From positions 124,001 through 188,000 of the forward strand of contig DS995276.1 of assembly GCA_000156115.1 (NCBI GenBank): DNA of 64,000 bases. The letters are read 5' to 3'. Position numbers and translations under genes: made by a program. Below, piece after piece: positions 35,313 to 44,640 of this stretch (positions are counted from its first letter, which is position 1; each line of letters begins with the position of its first letter). The notes under the pieces were generated by a model. The model was not told the origin of the DNA. It ran no database searches and was given only the letters and a program-made list of their open reading frames with translations. The stretch comes from Rhodobacteraceae bacterium HTCC2083 (GTDB lineage Bacteria; Pseudomonadota; Alphaproteobacteria; Rhodobacterales; Rhodobacteraceae).

Positions 35313-36200
35313 TTATGTGATGGTATCAAAGGCACGCTTTTTCATGCCTTTTTGGATTTCATATATCGAGATCGGCACATCCGGCTGCGGTTGCGGGATG
35401 CGTACTGGAATGTCTTTCAGACGCGGATTGAGCGTGCTTTGACCACAAAGCATGCGGGTATCATAATCCTTAATCCCCTCCCAGCGGGTCATCGAACCCA
35501 TAATCGGAAACGCATCTGCCGCCATCAGCTCAAAGAACAAAATCCGCCGCGCATGATCAGATCCATTCAGCGCTGAGCCATGCACAATGCGCCCGTGATG
35601 AATACTGACAGAGCCAGCAGGCCCCATCAATTTCACCGCATTAGCAGGGTTCAAACCGTTCTCGTTTGGCAACATCGCACCTGCGAAAATACCGCCCACA
35701 TGATGGTCAAACACTGGCCCTTTGTGCGAGCCGAGATAGACCATGAGCGGGCCATTTTCTTCGGCCATATCGTCAATGCAAACACCAATGGCGAGGATAT
35801 CATCGTTGGTATGAGGGTAGAACGTGTAGTCCTGATGCCACTCAACAGCTGTACCGTAGCCCGCTGATTTCATGTTGAGTTTAGTCGAATGAAGCCGCAG
35901 ATTTGGTCCTATCAAATCCCGCGCAGGGCCTAGCACATGATCGGATGTCATCAACTCAGCAACCACGTCTGAGATCGTATGCGGCAGTTTGAGGCGGCGC
36001 AGGCGTGGATCTTCTGGCGTGTGGCTGTCTTCCAGATCGAGACGGTCGTTGCTTTGCTCAAGCATGGCAGCTTCTAACTCAAACCGTGAAATTTCAGCGC
36101 GTAACTTGGCGAGCCACTCCTCGGGGATTTGACGTTCCAAAAGCAGATATCCGTTCTCATCATACTGCGCAATTTGCGCGGTGCTCAGCTGTTCAGCCAT
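35313..36200 (-). CDS. Phytanoyl-CoA dioxygenase-family Fe(II)/2-oxoglutarate enzyme
   Basis: 295 residues. The iron triad is visible: AVEWHQDYTFYPH (His, Asp) and SIHHGRIVHGSALN (second His), followed by HARRILFFEL with the 2-oxoglutarate-binding Arg. Hydroxylates a small substrate. Its presence in a uronate operon suggests removal of a substituent (for example an O-methyl group) or oxidation of an unusual sugar acid; that is speculation. Overlaps the upstream Gfo/Idh gene by eight bases. Confidence 0.85.
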   Translation of the reverse strand: MAEQLSTAQIAQYDENGYLLLERQIPEEWLAKLRAEISRFELEAAMLEQSNDRLDLEDSHTPEDPRLRRLKLPHTISDVVAELMTSDHVLGPARDLIGPNLRLHSTKLNMKSAGYGTAVEWHQDYTFYPHTNDDILAIGVCIDDMAEENGPLMVYLGSHKGPVFDHHVGGIFAGAMLPNENGLNPANAVKLMGPAGSVSIHHGRIVHGSALNGSDHARRILFFELMAADAFPIMGSMTRWEGIKDYDTRMLCGQSTLNPRLKDIPVRIPQPQPDVPISIYEIQKGMKKRAFDTIT

Positions 36201-37197
36201 ATAGCGAGCCTCTCTTACTCACCTGCGCGAGTTGCGTTTCGATGCTTTCGGCCACGGCAAGTGTACGCGCGGCGTCTGCCACATCGATCAAAGGTGTTTC
36301 ACCGTTCATCACATCAATGAAGTGATCCAACTGACTGTCCAGTGGCGGCCTTTCATTTAGGGCAACTTCAAACGGTATTTGCTGCGCTGGTGCGCCCCAT
36401 TGTTCGCCCTGCCAAAGCGTCATCGAAGGAAAACTAATCGCGCCTTTGGTGCCTGTGATCCACATCATGTCTTGCATGGTCGTGCCGATATTGGGGTTTT
36501 CCCCTGTACCCGCCTCAAACCCCCAGGGGCTAGGCGCGGTATCAGCAAAGCTGATAGTCCCTGTCGCACCATTTTCAAAGCTCAACGCCACAGCGCCGCT
36601 TTCGATCCTGTCGCTGCCACGCGTCGCGCCGCCACGCAGCGCAGCCGCGCCGACGACTTCGCCAATCACAAAGCGCAAGATATCAATGTCATGCACCAGA
36701 TTGATCATCACAGGGCTGCCCCCTGCGGTGCGCCAATTGCCCTCGAAATACGCGTCCGGCTTACGCATCGCCCAAATCAGTGAGGCATTCACGACATCCC
36801 CGATGATCCCTGCCTTGAGCGCGCAACGAAGTTGTTGGACAGATGCATGATAGCGGCGGTGATGCCCCACGAGCGAACCAACTTTTGCGTCCTTTAGCAC
36901 CGCTTCGAGTGCACGCGCCTCTTGCAAAGTCCCAGCCACTGGTTTTTCGATGAGCATATGCCAGCCACGTTTTGCAGCTTCGATCCCTTGGCGCGCGTGC
37001 AGATGTGTTGGCGTTGCGATGATCACGCCGTCCACGGATACATCAACTTCGTCGATTGAAGAAAAGCGCGGCGCATCTGGAGCGATATTAAGATCAGGGT
37101 CGGCCAAGCCAACCAACGTGCAATAGGGATGCGCGCGGACCGCCGCTAGATGGCGGGTGCCAATCAATCCACCGCCGACAACAAGGATGCGCTTCAC
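36193..37197 (-). CDS. Gfo/Idh/MocA dehydrogenase
   Basis: 334 residues from GTG 37197, which overlaps the uxaA stop as GTGA and has GGAG upstream; the longer ATG at 37218 is also open. Motifs RILVVGGGLIGTRHLAAV, LIEKPVAGT and NLVHDIDILRFVIGEV. Probably acts with the dioxygenase just downstream on the same substrate. Confidence 0.83.
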   Translation of the reverse strand: MKRILVVGGGLIGTRHLAAVRAHPYCTLVGLADPDLNIAPDAPRFSSIDEVDVSVDGVIIATPTHLHARQGIEAAKRGWHMLIEKPVAGTLQEARALEAVLKDAKVGSLVGHHRRYHASVQQLRCALKAGIIGDVVNASLIWAMRKPDAYFEGNWRTAGGSPVMINLVHDIDILRFVIGEVVGAAALRGGATRGSDRIESGAVALSFENGATGTISFADTAPSPWGFEAGTGENPNIGTTMQDMMWITGTKGAISFPSMTLWQGEQWGAPAQQIPFEVALNERPPLDSQLDHFIDVMNGETPLIDVADAARTLAVAESIETQLAQVSKRGSLYG

Positions 37198-38696
37198 ATC
37201 ACTGCTCCGATTTGCCACGGCACGAACTCATAATCGCCAAGGCCTTGAGCTTCGGATTTTGTCGCCTCACCAGAGGCGACGCGCAAGAACATCTCGTAAA
37301 TTTCGCGGCCCTTTTGTTCAACGCTGATCCCTTTGGAGAGGATCTCGCCTGCATCAATGTCCATGTCCTCAGACATGCGCTGCGCCATTTCCGTGTTCGT
37401 CGCGATCTTTACTGTTGGCGCGGGTTTGGACCCAAAGGCCGAGCCGCGCCCAGTCGTGAAGCAAACAAGATTGCAACCCCCTGCGATCTGCCCTGTGACA
37501 GAGGCCGGATCATAGCCCGGGCTGTCCATAAAGGTGAACCCGCGTGCCGTAACGGCTTCGGCATATTTGTAAACGCCTGTCAGCGGGGACGTGCCACCTT
37601 TCGCCGCTGCGCCAAGTGACTTCTCCAGAATCGTCGTCAGTCCGCCCTTTTTGTTACCTGGACTGGGATTGTTATCCATCGAGCCTTTGTTGCGCGCGGT
37701 GTAATCTTCCCACCACTTGATAAGGCCGATCAGCTTGTCGCCTGTGGCGCGATCGACTGCGCGACGTGTGAGCAAATGCTCAGCTCCATAAATTTCCGGC
37801 GTTTCAGCCAATACCCCTGTCGCGCCTTGCATGGTGAGCAGATCGCAGGCGTATCCCAAGGCGGGATTGGCGGTCACACCCGACCATGCATCCGAGCCGC
37901 CACATTGCAGCGCTACCATCAATTCAGACGCAGGGCATTCCGTGCGCGTGGCTTCGTTGGCGATGGGCAGCATAGCTTCGATTTTCGCAATCCCAAGGTT
38001 TACCGTACGACGCAGGCCAGCGACGTTTTGGATATTCATCGTTTGAAACGTTGGGCCTTGTTTCAAACCATAGGCTTCAAGCAACCAGTCGATCTGGTTC
38101 ATCTCGCAGCCCAGACCCACCATCAAAACACCCGCATGATTGGGATGTTTCGCATAGCCCCACATAACGCGCTGGAGTGCTTCGAACCCGTCGCCGTCCC
38201 CTGCCATGCCGCAGCCAGTGCCATGCACAAAGGCCGCAACACCATCGACATTGGGAAACTGTGCCAGACGCTCAGGGGTGAAGTGATCGGCGATCATCCG
38301 CGCGGCTGTGGCAGAGCAATTCACGGACGTCACAATCGCGATGTAATTACGCGTGCCTACGCGACCGTTTTCGCGGCGATAACCCATAAAGGTATCGCGT
38401 GTCTTTGCGGGCGCGACAGGCCGTAGATCCGTGGAAAACTCGTACTCCGTATCCGTGTTTCGAAACTCGACGTTGTGCGTATGAACATGATCACCTGCCT
38501 CAATGTCCACCAAGGCATAGCCAATCAGTTGCGCATATTTGCGCACGGGTTCACCCGCTTTCATTGCAAGAGTCGCAACCTTGTGCCCCGACGGGATCAA
38601 CGCGCGCGTTTGAACATTCTCGATCCGAGAATCGACTTCCAATGCTTTAGTCGCTGTCACAACGGTATCAGCGCGATCTAGACGGATAAAATCCAT
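37194..38696 (-). CDS. uxaA: Altronate dehydratase family protein
   Basis: 500 residues with an N-terminal SAF domain (about 10-95; IPSGHKVATLAMKAGEPV) and the catalytic galactarate/altronate dehydratase domain (GYRRENGRVGTRNYIAIVTS, VHGTGCGM, CGGSDAWSG). Length is close to E. coli UxaA (495). It would dehydrate D-altronate from galacturonate to KDG. A role on galactarate or another aldarate is possible, since the uronate isomerase and an aldarate-type cycloisomerase are both nearby. Confidence 0.88.
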   Translation of the reverse strand: MDFIRLDRADTVVTATKALEVDSRIENVQTRALIPSGHKVATLAMKAGEPVRKYAQLIGYALVDIEAGDHVHTHNVEFRNTDTEYEFSTDLRPVAPAKTRDTFMGYRRENGRVGTRNYIAIVTSVNCSATAARMIADHFTPERLAQFPNVDGVAAFVHGTGCGMAGDGDGFEALQRVMWGYAKHPNHAGVLMVGLGCEMNQIDWLLEAYGLKQGPTFQTMNIQNVAGLRRTVNLGIAKIEAMLPIANEATRTECPASELMVALQCGGSDAWSGVTANPALGYACDLLTMQGATGVLAETPEIYGAEHLLTRRAVDRATGDKLIGLIKWWEDYTARNKGSMDNNPSPGNKKGGLTTILEKSLGAAAKGGTSPLTGVYKYAEAVTARGFTFMDSPGYDPASVTGQIAGGCNLVCFTTGRGSAFGSKPAPTVKIATNTEMAQRMSEDMDIDAGEILSKGISVEQKGREIYEMFLRVASGEATKSEAQGLGDYEFVPWQIGAVM

Positions 38697-38720
38697 GGTT
38701 GCCCCCTCGATCGGCTCAAC

Positions 38721-39671
38721 TCACGCACAATAAGGCGCATCGGAGGACCATCTGTGAATATCTATGTGTGGCGCTTGTGCAAGCCGCGCGCGGGCATCTT
38801 CCCACTGAACTTTGCACGTTAGCCAATCCGTCATCTCGCTGGCGAGATTGCTGCGTGAACGCGCGATGAAATCTGGAAAATGGCTCCGACCAGTAGGCTG
38901 GCCAGTTGCACTAAAACGGATATCAAATGACCAGCGAAACCCGTCAGTTACATTCGCAAGCGAAGCATGCGGTGTCAGCGGATGAAACAGCACCGCGCCG
39001 CCTGCTTTGACAGGCAAAGGAATTGCGCTCGCCTCATTAATGAAACCATCAACGATGCCTGTCTGCGTGCGCGGGCAATGGGGGAGAATGTCTTGATTTT
39101 TGGTCTGCGGCTGCACTTGCAAGCAACCGTTCTCAACCGTTGCGTCGGTGATTGCCAACCAGACAGTAACCATGTCGGTTTTGTCCGCTTCTTCAAGCGC
39201 GACAGCACGGTCCTGATGCCAATCCGTTGCGGCGATATGCGGGCGGATTTCATCGCTATCGAGTTTCTTTGCGGGCGGTTTTATGCGCACATGCTGGATC
39301 GGATTGCTCACCAGCTCCGGTCCGATCAACTGCTCCACCACATCCAAAAGCGGCCCCGCCGTAAGCATATCAAACACCGCAGGCCCAATATGAAACGGCG
39401 TATCTACATGGATGCGATCCCCTGGCAACGAGATGTCCATGGGTTGGAAGTAATCCACACCCGCCTCATAGGCGCTAAGCAGTTTCCCCCAGAAATCCAG
39501 CGTATCTGGCGCTGTGCTCACCAAACCAGCATCAAACCAAACTTGATACAGCCCATCCAGCAGCGTGCTATATTCCGCGCGCACCGCCGCGAGCGTGTCG
39601 CTGGGCAGGATATCAGGGACAACCAAATACCCTTCGGTCTCGAACTGCTTGATCTGATCCAAACTTAGCAC
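38721..39671 (-). CDS. Phytanoyl-CoA dioxygenase-family enzyme, second copy
   Basis: 316 residues from GTG 39671 (GAGGGG upstream); the ATG at 39713 would overlap the TRAP permease by 31 bases. Iron site ATDWHQDRAVALEE (His, Asp) and FHPLTPHASLANV (second His), then RWSFDIRFS with the co-substrate Arg. Only distantly like the first dioxygenase here, so not a recent copy. Substrate unknown; operon position links it to the TRAP-imported compound. Confidence 0.83.
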   Translation of the reverse strand: MLSLDQIKQFETEGYLVVPDILPSDTLAAVRAEYSTLLDGLYQVWFDAGLVSTAPDTLDFWGKLLSAYEAGVDYFQPMDISLPGDRIHVDTPFHIGPAVFDMLTAGPLLDVVEQLIGPELVSNPIQHVRIKPPAKKLDSDEIRPHIAATDWHQDRAVALEEADKTDMVTVWLAITDATVENGCLQVQPQTKNQDILPHCPRTQTGIVDGFINEASAIPLPVKAGGAVLFHPLTPHASLANVTDGFRWSFDIRFSATGQPTGRSHFPDFIARSRSNLASEMTDWLTCKVQWEDARARLAQAPHIDIHRWSSDAPYCA

Positions 39672-39682
39672 AAGCGCCCCTC

Positions 39683-41314
39683 TTAAAGCAGGATTGCGAT
39701 GATGTTTGGCCAAATCAACAGCACGGATAGAGCCATCAATTGAATGCCGATAAAGGGCAAGAACCCCTTAAAGATATCAGTAAGACTGATGTGAGGAGGT
39801 GCAACCGACTTCAGGTAGAATGCAGCAGGTCCGAAGGGCGGTGACAGGAAGCTCACTTGCATATTCATACAGAACACCACCCCGAACCAGACAGCGACAT
39901 GGTTTGGTTGCAGCTCTCCAATGAAGCCGATTTCGTCGATGGGTAGGCGTAACACGATGGGCAGGAAAACAGGGATAATCAGCAACACGATACCGACCCA
40001 ATCCATGAACGCTCCCATAAACAAAAGGATCAACATCATCATCAAAATGACCGCCATGGTTGGTAGATCCTTGCCGACAATCAAATCAGCCACATACTGC
40101 GGACCGCCTGCAATGGTGTAAGCGCCGGCGAGGGCAGCCGCGCCGATGGTTACCCAGATGATCGTGCCTGTGGATTTCAAAGTGCGCATGAGACTGTCCC
40201 AGACCAGCTCGAAAGACCCTTCACCGCGCAGAATTGCGATGATGAGCACCGCGAACGCGCCCATGCCAGCGGCTTCGGTAATGCCTGTGATGCCGCCATA
40301 GATGGAGCCGAGAACAACCCCGATCACGACCATCGGCGCAACGAGGCCCTTGCCCATGTCCCATCCAATCTTAGAGCGCTCTTTGCCGAACACGAAATAG
40401 ATTAGGAAAAGCGAGATTGCGACAATGCCCGCGAGCCATGGAATATGCGCCATTGTGCCAAGACGCGCCACATCGCCGCCGCTCTCGATCGCGGCTGCAT
40501 TCGAGCCAGAAAGCTCAAAGAACAACGCACGAATGAACAAGGCGGTGGCGAAACCACCCACAACGATAGACATGAACGCGCCGAACAGTTTGCGCTTTTC
40601 AACAGGCTCGGGATCGTTTGGATCAGGCTCTGGCAGCGGCGCGTCTTCGGGCCGCAGTTGTGTGCGCACGATGATATAGAGAATGATCATCGAGGCGAGC
40701 ATGAAACCCGGAACAAAGGCAGCCGTGAACAGCGCTTTGATAGAGGTTTCTGTGATCAGACCATAAATGATCAAAACAATTGACGGCGGGATCATCGTGC
40801 CAAGCGAACCTGACGCGCAAATCACACCAATCGCGAGGTTTTGATTATACCCAAGCCGTAACATTTGTGGCAGCGCGATTAACCCCAGCAAAACGACTTC
40901 ACCGCCAATAATGCCAGACATTGCCGCCATGATAACGGCCATGATCGAGGTGACAATCGCGATGCCACCACGCGTGCGCGACAGCCAAACGTTCAGCGAG
41001 GAATACATGTCCTTGGCGATGCCAGAACGTTCCAAAAGTGACGCCATAAAGATGAACAACGGCACTGATATGAGCACGTAATCGGTTAATAACCCGTATA
41101 TTTTTTGAGCGAGGATATAGAGCGCCCCTGTCCCCGGCCGACTGGTGAGCATTCCGTCTCCAAAGGTCATCGGGTTCAAGAGCAACGCAGGTTCAAACTT
41201 CATCACCAATACCAACACTGCAAGCGCTGCAGAGGCGAGGCCAAGCGGCATACCGATAGCCAACAGTCCGATCAGCGCGAGCATCAGGACCAGCGAAATT
41301 GTTCCAATATCCAT
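39683..41314 (-). CDS. dctM: TRAP transporter large permease DctM
   Basis: 543 residues, about 12-14 helices (LVLMLALIGLLAIGMPLGLA at the start; GEVVLLGLIALPQMLRLGYN; IPPSIVLIIYGLITE, the conserved IPPS motif). Longer than usual (about 430) owing to an insertion near residues 220-320 that includes extra helices (SIVVGGFATALFIRALFF). Imports carboxylates or sugar acids with Na+. Starts at the stop of dctQ. Confidence 0.9.
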   Translation of the reverse strand: MDIGTISLVLMLALIGLLAIGMPLGLASAALAVLVLVMKFEPALLLNPMTFGDGMLTSRPGTGALYILAQKIYGLLTDYVLISVPLFIFMASLLERSGIAKDMYSSLNVWLSRTRGGIAIVTSIMAVIMAAMSGIIGGEVVLLGLIALPQMLRLGYNQNLAIGVICASGSLGTMIPPSIVLIIYGLITETSIKALFTAAFVPGFMLASMIILYIIVRTQLRPEDAPLPEPDPNDPEPVEKRKLFGAFMSIVVGGFATALFIRALFFELSGSNAAAIESGGDVARLGTMAHIPWLAGIVAISLFLIYFVFGKERSKIGWDMGKGLVAPMVVIGVVLGSIYGGITGITEAAGMGAFAVLIIAILRGEGSFELVWDSLMRTLKSTGTIIWVTIGAAALAGAYTIAGGPQYVADLIVGKDLPTMAVILMMMLILLFMGAFMDWVGIVLLIIPVFLPIVLRLPIDEIGFIGELQPNHVAVWFGVVFCMNMQVSFLSPPFGPAAFYLKSVAPPHISLTDIFKGFLPFIGIQLMALSVLLIWPNIIAILL

Positions 41315-42154
41315 CAGTCTTGCCCCACTGCTTTTCGTAGCATTTCTATTTCTTCTTCATCCGGTTCGTCAGTGTGAATTACCGGCTCTTTATTCCAATC
41401 CGCGATGAGGTTCAGTACCGCTTGGATCGCCACTAGGGTGATCACGATCAACACCATCGGCTGTAAAGTCGCGGGGATGGGCGGGTTAAAGGCAGAGCCA
41501 TAAAGCTCCCATTTATAGAGCTTGTTGACAAAGACCTGCTTGAAACTGCCATAAACGAGGAAAAAGGCGAACATCACAATCAGCAGCGTTGAGATCGTGT
41601 CGAACACCTTTTGAAGCCAGCGCGGCACCGCATCATAAAGCAAGAAAATGCGGATGTGGCTGCGTTGCTGCATCGCGTAGAAACCAGAGGTCAAGAAGAC
41701 AAACGACGCGAACCAAAGCGTCATCTCATTCGCCCATTCCGTAGGTTTTTCAACGATGTAGCGCATAAACACTTCGTAAAGCATGACGATTGTCATCACC
41801 GCGATCATCATCATTGTGACGCGACCAATAAACAGTGCGGCACGGTCAATGCTACTCGTCCCCTCGTATTCTATGCCTGCCGCTTTGACGTTGCGCGCGC
41901 CGATAACTGCAAGGATAGGGGAAAGGATCAGGGCGGTCATATCGATGACGTCGATCTGACCGCCAAAGATCCCCCAAGTTTGGCGTAATGTCCGCCTTTT
42001 TGTAGATCGCCTCGACCTGACCGCGCAGCGAGTCTGATGTGTAGGGAATCCAATCGAGCATAAAAGCCGGCATGTGCCAGATCAGCCAACTCATGACCCC
42101 AACAAAGGCTAGTGGTATCAGCCACTCTATTGGCCCACCTGTTCTCTTTTGCAT
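41314..42154 (-). pseudogene. dctQ: TRAP transporter small permease DctQ, single-base frameshift
   Basis: The C-terminal 208 codons (VTMMMIAVMTIVMLYEVFMRY onward) form a normal DctQ with four helices, and an ATG at 41940 could start it. A 5' piece in another frame (ATG 42154; IEWLIPLAFVGVMSWLIWHM and a further helix) leads up to ADITPNLG. Removing one base from the C5 run at 41971-41975 joins both into about 279 codons (PNLGIFGGQIDVIDM). Either a sequencing slip, a true frameshift, or a naturally shorter protein. The downstream part is likely still functional. Confidence 0.7.
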
Positions 42155-42172
42155 CTGAGATCCCCTTTGTCG

Positions 42173-43342
42173 CTATGCGGCAATGCTGTAGTGTTTAATG
42201 AAATCGTGATCCGGCTCGACGCCGATACCAACCCCTTGCGGAATTGCGACGCGTCCTGCATTCGCTTTGACTTGGCCTTGGATATCCAAGGGTTCAGCCA
42301 GCAAGTTATCGCGAAATTTGTTATCCGTAGTATCGAATTCGAGCATCGGTTCCCACGGATGAAGCCCGCCCGGTAGCGGCGGCATCGCCGCAAGGAGTTG
42401 CAGGTTCGTTGCAACTGCAATCGCGCTGCCCCAGACATGATTAATCACGGGCGTGAAGTGCGCATGGCACAGAGCCAACACACGTAGGTATTCAGAAACG
42501 CCACCTAGCGCGCAAACTTCCGGTTGCGCGATATCAAGCCCTCGGTTTTCCAAGATGTTGCGCCAGCCCCAGCGATTAAACTCCGCCTCTCCGCCAGAAA
42601 TATTGACCCGCAAGCCAGCGCGCAATTCGCGGTACCCATCAAGGTCCTCTGGCGCGATGGGTTCTTCGAACCAGTAGGCATCTAGCTCTTCCAAGGCGCG
42701 GCCAACATAGAACGCATCGGACGTGTTGTAGCAATGGTTCGCATCGACCATGAATTTGAAATCATCACCAACGCCGCGTCGCACCGCTTCGCAAAGCTTC
42801 ACATCTGGCTTGGGGCCGAAGCCAGTCTTCATTTTCGTCGCCGCAAAACCCATGCCTTTGATCGCAGCGGATTCGTCCTCAAAACGCTTCGCCAGATCAG
42901 CGATAGGTTCGTCCCGCAACATCATACCGTAACCATAACAGGGCACGCTTTCGCGATGCGCACCACCGATCAGTTTGTGCAGAGGCAGCCCTGAGATCTT
43001 ACCCGCAATATCCCACAGGGCGATATCCACACCAGACAAGGACTGCATCGGCATTCCCTTTTGTCCGTGATCTCGCAGAAGGTTATAAACCTTGTGCCAA
43101 ATCACGTCCCGATCCATCGGGTCCATCCCCAACACCAGCGGCTGGATCACCTTTTCAACAATACCCTTATTGGCAATCGCCACATTTCCCGGACCGAAAC
43201 TTTCGCCCCAACCCGTTACCCCCTCATCCGTCTGCACTTCGACCAGATGGGCCGAGCGCTTGTCATAATATTGCTGGGAATAGCCCAAGACCTCGGGCAT
43301 GTCGTATTGCAATACATGAGAAATGATGCGGGTGATTTTCAT
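42173..43342 (-). CDS. Enolase-superfamily sugar-acid enzyme (galactarolactone cycloisomerase-like)
   Basis: 389 residues, mandelate racemase-type. Lys in GFAATKMKTGFGPK; Asp in FMVDANHCYN; Glu in YWFEEPIAPED and Glu in NISGGEAEFNRWG; His in VINHVWGSAIA. The early part (DEGVTGWGESFGPGN, SLSGVDIALWDIAGK) resembles, from memory, D-galactarolactone cycloisomerase of Agrobacterium. It may open lactones of oxidised galacturonate or dehydrate a related aldonate. Sits between the TRAP binding protein and the permeases, so acts on the imported compound. Confidence 0.78.
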   Translation of the reverse strand: MKITRIISHVLQYDMPEVLGYSQQYYDKRSAHLVEVQTDEGVTGWGESFGPGNVAIANKGIVEKVIQPLVLGMDPMDRDVIWHKVYNLLRDHGQKGMPMQSLSGVDIALWDIAGKISGLPLHKLIGGAHRESVPCYGYGMMLRDEPIADLAKRFEDESAAIKGMGFAATKMKTGFGPKPDVKLCEAVRRGVGDDFKFMVDANHCYNTSDAFYVGRALEELDAYWFEEPIAPEDLDGYRELRAGLRVNISGGEAEFNRWGWRNILENRGLDIAQPEVCALGGVSEYLRVLALCHAHFTPVINHVWGSAIAVATNLQLLAAMPPLPGGLHPWEPMLEFDTTDNKFRDNLLAEPLDIQGQVKANAGRVAIPQGVGIGVEPDHDFIKHYSIAA

Positions 43343-43367
43343 CGACTGGCTGGTCCTGAGAGAGAAA

Positions 43368-43395
43368 CGGCAAGGCCATAAAAACAGCCTTGCCG
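43368..43395 (-). terminator. Hairpin between dctP and downstream operon genes
   Basis: Perfect 9-bp stem CGGCAAGGC/GCCTTGCCG with a ten-base loop, followed on the minus strand by TTTCTCTC. A partial terminator or mRNA-stability structure that keeps binding-protein levels above permease levels. Confidence 0.65.
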
Positions 43396-43426
43396 CGAAA
43401 ATTTACAATCAACTCTAGAGAGCTAA

Positions 43427-44449
43427 TTACTTCATCGCGCCCAAGTCTTTCAGGAAGCCGATGTGGCTCTCCAAAAGTGCCTTTGCTTCTGGCGTTGTCG
43501 CAAACTCTGTCCAGCCGATCTGAACCGCGTCACGGTATGCCTGAAGATCTTCAGGTGCCCACTCATAAAGATTGATGCCTTTGGCGCGCAGATCTTTTGC
43601 AGTCTGTGCGTTCTGGACTTCGTTGATTGTCGCGTTGTGCAGCGCGAGGCTGTCCATTGCGACTTCCATGATCTTCTGGTGGTGCGCAGGCATTGCATCC
43701 CAAACCGCTTTGTTACAGCTTAGGTGGTCTGCTGGCATAGAGTGGAAACCAGGGTAGTTCGTGTGCTCTGCGATATCATAAAGACCAAGGCCCACGTTGT
43801 TTGTAAGGTTCGCCGCATCCGCACCGTCGATGATGCCTGTCTCAAGCGCTGTAAAGATTTCGTTGAAATCCATCACGATTGGAGACGCGCCCAGCGCTGC
43901 GAAAACTTTTGTCGCAAGGCCGGGGGGGGAGCGGAATTTCCAGTCTTTGAAGTCAGCCGCAGTGCGGATTGGCTTTGTGGATGCGAGGGATTCTGGACCC
44001 GGAATCCACCAACCAACGAACTCCATGTCATAGCCATTGTGCAAATTATTTACCGCATCACGACCACCGCCGTGCAAGAGCCATGCCATTTGCTGGTATG
44101 GGTTCAAATACCCACCAAGCAGATCGCCCGCGAATTGGAACGCAGGGTTCTTACCAGTTTGGTAACCGGAACCTGTCATGTCGCAATCAAGAATACCTGT
44201 CGCGGCCGCATCAAACGTTTCAACGGATTTCACAACCGAGGAAGAGTAGAACATCTCAACCTGAATTTCGCCGTTGGACATTGTTTGAATGTCTTCAATG
44301 TATTTCGCAGCCATCTTGCCAGACAGTGTCTCAGGCGAGAAATGCGTTTGGATGCGCAGCTTGGTTGTCGCATGTCCGTCAGCTACCGCAGATGTCGCAG
44401 CCATTGCCGCAACAACAGCGATAGACGCTACTGTTTTCAATAATTTCAT
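43427..44449 (-). CDS. dctP: TRAP transporter solute-binding protein DctP
   Basis: 340 residues with a signal peptide (LLKTVASIAVVAAMAATSA, cleaved before DGHATT). DctP fold: LRIQTHFSPET at the start, the carboxylate-binding Arg region WKFRSPPGL (residue about 180), and VMDFNEIFTALETGIIDGAD. First gene of the TRAP operon, with the promoter next to the palindrome at 44581 and divergent from the FadR-type regulator. A sugar acid is the likely ligand. Confidence 0.9.
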   Translation of the reverse strand: MKLLKTVASIAVVAAMAATSAVADGHATTKLRIQTHFSPETLSGKMAAKYIEDIQTMSNGEIQVEMFYSSSVVKSVETFDAAATGILDCDMTGSGYQTGKNPAFQFAGDLLGGYLNPYQQMAWLLHGGGRDAVNNLHNGYDMEFVGWWIPGPESLASTKPIRTAADFKDWKFRSPPGLATKVFAALGASPIVMDFNEIFTALETGIIDGADAANLTNNVGLGLYDIAEHTNYPGFHSMPADHLSCNKAVWDAMPAHHQKIMEVAMDSLALHNATINEVQNAQTAKDLRAKGINLYEWAPEDLQAYRDAVQIGWTEFATTPEAKALLESHIGFLKDLGAMK

Positions 44450-44580
44450 TGTGTCCTCCCAGACGTTGAGCGTGTGAAAGGGGCCGCAAACTGCCCCGTT
44501 TGAATAACGCTGGGGAAACGTTAAGCGAGAGAATCGCGTTCAACAAGAAAAAAATGGAATTTTTAATAATTTCGAGATTA

Positions 44581-44593
44581 TGATATTATATCA
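44581..44593. promoter_or_regulatory. Palindromic operator between dctP and its regulator
   Basis: TGATATTATATCA, perfect palindrome, in an AT-rich divergent promoter region. Fits a dimeric GntR-family repressor; the regulator gene is 48 bases away. Binding is inference. Confidence 0.55.
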
Positions 44594-44640
44594 AAATTAA
44601 TTGTTGTACTGAGGTGCTAATAGCGCGAAAGACTTCACAC

